A stretch of DNA of 10,416 bases. Source: Candidatus Poribacteria bacterium. GTDB lineage: Bacteria; Poribacteria; WGA-4E; WGA-3G. Below the pieces are notes generated by a model. The model was not told where the DNA came from and did not search any database. It worked only from the letters and a program-made list of their open reading frames with translations. Every line of letters begins with the position of its first letter. The stretch's first letter is position 1. Below, piece after piece: positions 6,934 to 10,416 of this stretch. The position numbers and the translations under genes were made by a program. The stretch is from positions 568-10,983 of the forward strand of contig JAPPDN010000138.1 in the NCBI GenBank assembly GCA_028824575.1, in the 5' to 3' direction.

Positions 6934-7887
6934 CTACTCATCCGGGTTCTTTAGCCATACTATGAACACGTCGAGTTCTGTAGATAGACCGTCAAATATA
7001 TCGCAGACCTCTTGTGCGTTTTCAACGATTTTTTCGAGTTCCAATTCAAATACGTATATGTTTCTAAAACGGTGGCGGGACTTTAAAATACCAGTTAAAG
7101 CGACAGCTGTTTTTTCGGAAATCACAGGCGGACGCAATGGGCGCGAGGTTGACATTTGTTCTAATAAATCCGTATGCCAATTTTGTCCTTGAGGTTCGTC
7201 CAAGTCAATTTCTTGAGCAATCCGTTTGAAAATGTTCTCTAATCCCATATAGAAAACAGGGAGGCGCATGGCAATCAGATCTTTAAGATCTTCCCGGTCT
7301 TCAACAGGTGCCACTTCCATTTTTTCGAGGCGTGTCTTGATTTCTTCAACAGTTCTCGCTATTTTTTTCCGTTCATCAGCGATTCGATTGATGAGTTCTT
7401 GATTGTTCATTTTGCCGTCAATTTTTTCCCTTTCTGCACGGATTTTTTGACATTCAGAGATCAATCTATTGCAGTCTGTTTCTCCCTGTTGAACTTGGAT
7501 CGCTTGGCTTTGAATCCGCTCGCGAAATCGCCCTTTCGTACTATGAAAGTTGATGAGATCGATTTTGAACTCTGGACTGAAATTCTTGGTTTCCCACAAC
7601 GCATCAAGGTATGTGTCACCAGGAAGTCCCCAGACAGCGATATCAATATCTGACCCTTTTGAAAACCATTTCTGTCCGGCAAGCGACCCGAAGACAGCAA
7701 CTTGTGTTGCACCAAAATCTTCGTAGAGCATTGCTGCTACCTGATGTGCAGTCTGCCAGGCGCGTTGCAGCAACGCCTCATCCACCTTCCGATTTTGAAA
7801 GTGCTGATCGAGTCGCTGACGGTATTCCACTAATTCTTCTGGCGATAGGTCTTTCGCTGTACGATGGGTATCTGTGGGTTGATGCAT
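6934..7887 (-). CDS. MNT nucleotidyltransferase fused to a HepT-like domain, copy 1
   Basis: A 317-residue cytosolic paralogue of the next gene and the first gene of the probable operon. The nucleotidyltransferase half carries GS at 67-68, D80 and D82 (GSLAGQKWFSKGSDID) and a third Asp at 110 (KIDLINF), so the catalytic set looks complete. About 20 residues are present around 133-165 that the other copy lacks; they are charged and probably helical. The C-terminal HepT-like part (about 165-312) keeps the motif RHRFRNIY at 271-278, close to the FRHxxRNxY form I associate with this family. The usual RNase motif of HEPN toxins is R-x4-6-H; here the expected His position is Asn or Tyr, so catalysis cannot be assumed. 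The start is well supported: AAGGAG (plus 7896-7901) lies 8 nt upstream. In most known systems the two halves are separate genes; the fusion makes a self-controlling or intramolecular pair possible, which is inference. A candidate promoter lies at 7909-7937. Confidence 0.83.
   Translation of the reverse strand: MHQPTDTHRTAKDLSPEELVEYRQRLDQHFQNRKVDEALLQRAWQTAHQVAAMLYEDFGATQVAVFGSLAGQKWFSKGSDIDIAVWGLPGDTYLDALWETKNFSPEFKIDLINFHSTKGRFRERIQSQAIQVQQGETDCNRLISECQKIRAEREKIDGKMNNQELINRIADERKKIARTVEEIKTRLEKMEVAPVEDREDLKDLIAMRLPVFYMGLENIFKRIAQEIDLDEPQGQNWHTDLLEQMSTSRPLRPPVISEKTAVALTGILKSRHRFRNIYVFELELEKIVENAQEVCDIFDGLSTELDVFIVWLKNPDE
7741..7887 (-). repeat. Direct repeat, upstream copy (5' end of copy 1 gene)
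   Basis: Partner of the repeat at 6771-6917, in the same orientation. Recombination between the two would delete 970 bp and leave a single chimeric gene carrying the N-terminus of one copy and the C-terminal domain of the other. Confidence 0.9.
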
Positions 7888-7908
7888 ATTGCTATCTCCT
7901 TAGAAAAT

Positions 7909-7937
7909 AGAATACCACGAAATCGTTTGGCATGCAA
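7909..7937 (-). promoter_or_regulatory. Candidate promoter for the MNT-HepT operon
   Basis: On the minus strand, TTGCAT (plus 7932-7937) and TATTCT (plus 7909-7914) are exactly 17 nt apart. The -10 matches consensus at four of six positions, the -35 at three of six. The site lies between the terminator of the upstream unit and the ribosome-binding site of the first gene, which is where a promoter would be expected. The hexamer match alone is weak. Confidence 0.38.
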
Positions 7938-7938
7938 T

Positions 7939-7977
7939 AAAAAAGAGACGGGATCACCTTTTTGGATTCCCCGTCTC
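7939..7977 (-). terminator. Rho-independent terminator of the frameshifted gene
   Basis: A perfect 8-bp GC-rich stem, GAGACGGG (7945-7952) with CCCGTCTC (7970-7977), encloses a 17-nt loop. On the minus strand it is followed directly by six T residues (A at plus 7939-7944). It would end transcription of the gene at 8523-8084, about 107 nt after its stop, and insulate the following operon. On the plus strand only a broken T-rich stretch follows, so it works best on the minus strand. Confidence 0.85.
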
Positions 7978-8083
7978 AATAATTTGCTTTTCTTATTTTT
8001 ATTTTTTAATTACATGTGGTAATTGACTATTTCCGTATTCATCGTGGTTTTGTGAAAGTTAGTATTGAACTGCTAAAATGGGT

Positions 8084-8523
8084 TTAATTCTCTTCCGTTA
8101 TTGGTGGAGGTGGTGTTGGGTCAAATCCTGCGTAGGGATCGTGAAAACTCATTTGTTTGGATATAGCTAGCCAATGAAAAGTTATATTGTTTGTTAACCA
8201 TAGCCAGTTATTACGCACCTGCCGGAATAGATGTTCAATTAACTCGTCCAGAACGTGACCATAGTTTAAATAACGGATGTCTATATTATCTTGATCGGTG
8301 TGGTGTGTCTGTATTTCGTTGAGTTCAGTTAACTCAGAGTGAAATTCTCTAAGTAACTTTTCGACGTTATCACAAGCATGCTTTCAAGGGACTGCAAAAG
8401 CCAGATGAGAATTTCTCGATGTAGGTCGCTAGCTGCTATAGGTTGACCATCTGTCTCAGGATAAAGATCGGTGGCATCTGTTGGGGCGTAAGGAATTTTA
8501 AGACCGTTTGGGTAACTTTCCAT
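8084..8523 (-). pseudogene. Small gene split by a one-base frameshift, N-terminus Uma2-like
   Basis: From ATG 8523 one frame reads 48 plausible residues (MESYPNGLKIPY... to LLQSLES), after which it loses coding character and stops at 8329. A second frame then reads smoothly to a stop at 8084, from about ACDNVEKLLREF through DELIEHLFRQV to a proline-rich end (DPTPPPPITEEN). Adding one T to the run of three at plus 8382-8384 joins them into a single 146-residue protein. The N-terminal segment TDATDLYPETDGQPIAASDL resembles the start of Uma2-family (DUF820) nuclease-like proteins, but the remaining residues do not look like the Uma2 core, so the product may be a truncated or chimeric relative, or an unrelated helical protein. 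The gene has a strong ribosome-binding site, AAAGGAG (plus 8531-8537, 7 nt upstream), a good promoter and a terminator. It is therefore either recently broken or affected by a sequencing indel. Confidence 0.65.
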
Positions 8524-8600
8524 CGGTATGCTCCTTTGCCTTGAAATGTCCGAAAGACAGGTTAAAAGTTTGGGTCATGAGTTGGATAATATGTTGGTTA

Positions 8601-8629
8601 AGTGTATCCTGCAATCGCGATTTTGTCAA
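8601..8629 (-). promoter_or_regulatory. Sigma70-type promoter for the frameshifted gene
   Basis: On the minus strand a perfect TTGACA (plus 8624-8629) and TACACT (plus 8601-8606, four of six consensus positions) are separated by 17 nt. Transcription would begin roughly 70 nt before the ATG at 8523. The site lies after the stop of the membrane-protein gene, with no terminator between the two, so read-through from upstream is also possible. Confidence 0.6.
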
Positions 8630-8673
8630 GAACCTCGTAAATGTTTATGCGTGTGTGAAGTTTGCGTTTCGCT

Positions 8674-10416
8674 CTACGGCCAGAAATTATACATCGGTTG
8701 CTGCGTGACAACACTGACGAGACTCCAGATACCACCCACGGTGAAATCGCCCAACATCAACCCAATGGCAAACATCACCAACTGCTGAGATGCCCGCGGT
8801 CCGCCAATTTTCAAGACGCTCCACTTGATAACCGAACTCACCAGCATACAACTCCACAAATACCGCATCCCCCAATCACTGGAAACAACGAACCCGATCG
8901 GATGGAAGGGCCACCAGAAGAAACGCGCCCGCATAAACATCAGAAGCGTCGAAAAGAGTAGACCGAAAAGGATGCCACCGGTGGCATAGAAATTCGGTTC
9001 AGTCGGGTAATAAAGCCAACGTTGCAGTCCGTTGAAGACGCGTCCACCGAAACCTGTTGACCAACTGCTGCTGCCACTCATATTCAATGCGCCGTAGGTG
9101 TAAAAAAGATAGAGGATTACACCGAATACCATCACTGCAGCGAACCCTGAAACGCCTAACAGTGCGAAGAACAAGCGTCTCGTCGAGATTCCCGAACGTT
9201 CTGAGAGTTTGAACCCCTCTAACTGGTGCGGCATCGGGTTGCTCGTGTAACTTCGGTTGAACCAGCGGTAGAGCGTCAATGCGACGAGGTTGTTGGTACC
9301 TAACGTGCGTGTGCCGAAACCGTCAACGAGGATATGGTGGTTCGGCATGTTCTCCATCGCATGCACGGGAAATCCCTGCTCCGCGCGCATTCGTGTTAGT
9401 ACCAATACAATGATGAAATAGATCCCGAAAAAGATCGGAATCAGCCAGAGTGACATACCGATTCGCTTGGAAAAAATAAAAAGCAGCGCGAGTCCAACAA
9501 CAATACCCCACAAGGCAAATCTATAGGAAACCGGTTCATTGGCATCCTCGCCTGTACGGCGACGCGCAATACGGAACACACCTCGGAAATGACGAAGGTT
9601 CAACACTAATACAGAGATGAAAATCCCGATCGCAGCACCGAAGCACTGTCTGTCAATGTATGGAAATCCGGGTAAGCTGGACAGTCCAACGGCACTTGTG
9701 AACACTAATTGTGCGTTAAAAAAAATAAAGAAAAACCAGCTTGAGAATGAAAGATCGAGCGGCATCAGCAGTCCAAGCCCAATGACAAACGGGTAGTAAG
9801 ACATACTGATACCACCAATAGCGTTCCACGGTTTCTCTGTGAACAGATGTCCAAACCCGCGCCATCCACCGATCCGCTTAATCGGCAAGGTAGGGAGTGT
9901 CGGATACAGAAAACTGAAGCCGTTGAGAATTGCAATGGATGCAGCGATGCCGAAGCCGAGCCACGTGATACGGTGCGAAAACAGCGATTTTGTGTTATGT
10001 GTGACATGAAACGCAATCTGCGTTATCGGATAGGCGAGCCGTTCGCGTTCGACCCACTGCTTCCGCAAAATGACATTGATACACAACATCACGAGGACCA
10101 AAACCGTCATAAACCCTGCCCAAGATAGGATTGGCATTATCCACGCACCGAGGATGTCCAATGTGGAGAGGTTGGTTTCACCGATATAGTAACCTGCCAG
10201 AACCTTTGGATCGTCCACGAGGAGCCATCTCGGAAGGTGATCCCAGAAAAGCTGCTTCCACTCATTTTCAGGAGTCGCGAACCAGAAGGCGTGTCCCACG
10301 GTTGTGACGAGAATTGTCATCAGGGTGATGGATGGGAAGGCGCAGGCGGTGCTGAGCAGGATGTATATCGTGAGGAGTTCCGCATTCGTGAATAGGCGGC
10401 GGCGGACGGCGAGATT
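8674..10416 (-). CDS. DUF6785/DUF6784-type polytopic membrane protein, 5' end beyond window
   Basis: The frame is open to the right edge, so the 5' end is missing; an ATG at 10320 is internal, because the 32 codons before it read on in family style (for example NAELLTIYILLS). At least 580 residues are visible. The protein is an inner-membrane protein with roughly a dozen hydrophobic segments, including those around LGAWIMPILSWAGFMTVLVL, ITWLGFGIAASIAILNG, FFFIFFNAQLVFTSAVGL, FGIYFIIVLVL and the C-terminal GLMLGDFTVGGIWSLVSVV. A conserved cytosolic loop has RKQWVERERLAYPI. The ending in YNFWP and the overall pattern match the DUF6785/DUF6784 proteins common in Planctomycetes and Poribacteria. 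The function of that family is not known to me; transport is plausible from topology alone. It is transcribed toward the frameshifted gene, 150 nt away, which has its own promoter. Confidence 0.83.
   Translation of the reverse strand, partial: NLAVRRRLFTNAELLTIYILLSTACAFPSITLMTILVTTVGHAFWFATPENEWKQLFWDHLPRWLLVDDPKVLAGYYIGETNLSTLDILGAWIMPILSWAGFMTVLVLVMLCINVILRKQWVERERLAYPITQIAFHVTHNTKSLFSHRITWLGFGIAASIAILNGFSFLYPTLPTLPIKRIGGWRGFGHLFTEKPWNAIGGISMSYYPFVIGLGLLMPLDLSFSSWFFFIFFNAQLVFTSAVGLSSLPGFPYIDRQCFGAAIGIFISVLVLNLRHFRGVFRIARRRTGEDANEPVSYRFALWGIVVGLALLFIFSKRIGMSLWLIPIFFGIYFIIVLVLTRMRAEQGFPVHAMENMPNHHILVDGFGTRTLGTNNLVALTLYRWFNRSYTSNPMPHQLEGFKLSERSGISTRRLFFALLGVSGFAAVMVFGVILYLFYTYGALNMSGSSSWSTGFGGRVFNGLQRWLYYPTEPNFYATGGILFGLLFSTLLMFMRARFFWWPFHPIGFVVSSDWGMRYLWSCMLVSSVIKWSVLKIGGPRASQQLVMFAIGLMLGDFTVGGIWSLVSVVTQQPMYNFWP

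Noticed and set aside
8008..8024. Perfect 6-bp inverted repeat AATTAC-ATGTG-GTAATT
   Set aside because: AT-rich, short, and not followed by a T run on either strand in the right place; in an AT-rich gap this could occur by chance. Too weak to call an operator or terminator.
8378..8392. Programmed -1 frameshifting site in the broken small gene
   Set aside because: The sequence GAAAGC is not a classical X XXY YYZ heptamer and no obvious downstream pseudoknot was seen, so an indel is simpler.
8508..8961. Several plus-strand open frames of 66-99 codons
   Set aside because: They overlap the promoter region and the well-supported membrane-protein gene on the other strand and have no recognisable features or ribosome-binding sites.

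Overview
The window looks like a bacterial chromosome segment of moderate GC content from a Gram-negative-type cell: the first gene encodes an outer-membrane beta-barrel protein, and several products carry Sec signal peptides. The combination of a DUF6785/DUF6784-type multi-spanning membrane protein, a secreted squalene-cyclase-like repeat protein, VWA proteins and nucleotidyltransferase/HepT-like proteins resembles Candidatus Poribacteria and related PVC or sponge/marine lineages. This assignment is an impression from protein families; there is no rRNA or marker gene here.

Layout. Positions 1-2568 (+ strand) hold two close-set genes: an outer-membrane porin-like protein whose 5' end is unclear, and a secreted protein with two von Willebrand factor A domains. 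They meet, across a 22-bp convergent gap, a long minus-strand series. Read in its direction of transcription, that series starts at 7887: two tandem paralogous proteins joining an MNT-type nucleotidyltransferase to a HepT/HEPN-like domain (7887-6934 and 6917-6021), a CoxE-like cytosolic VWA protein (6028-4868, overlapping the previous gene by 8 bp), a zinc-dependent medium-chain dehydrogenase (4833-3709) and a secreted alpha/alpha-barrel repeat protein (3598-2591). Gaps of 16, -8, 34 and 110 nt suggest one operon for at least the first four genes. The last may also have its own promoter.

Upstream of that operon is a self-contained unit: a good sigma70-type promoter (8601-8629), a strong ribosome-binding site, a small gene broken by a one-base frameshift (8523-8084), and a rho-independent terminator (7977-7939). 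Beyond it, at 8674-10416, lies the 3' part of a large polytopic membrane protein that runs off the window.

How they may work together. The MNT-HepT proteins resemble the HepT/MntA toxin-antitoxin family, in which the nucleotidyltransferase modifies and silences a HEPN RNase. Here both halves sit on one chain, and the chain is duplicated. The overlap with the CoxE-like VWA gene points to co-expression, but no functional link between these genes and the dehydrogenase or repeat protein is evident. The most interesting region is 6021-7887, with the frameshifted gene next to it a second point of interest.
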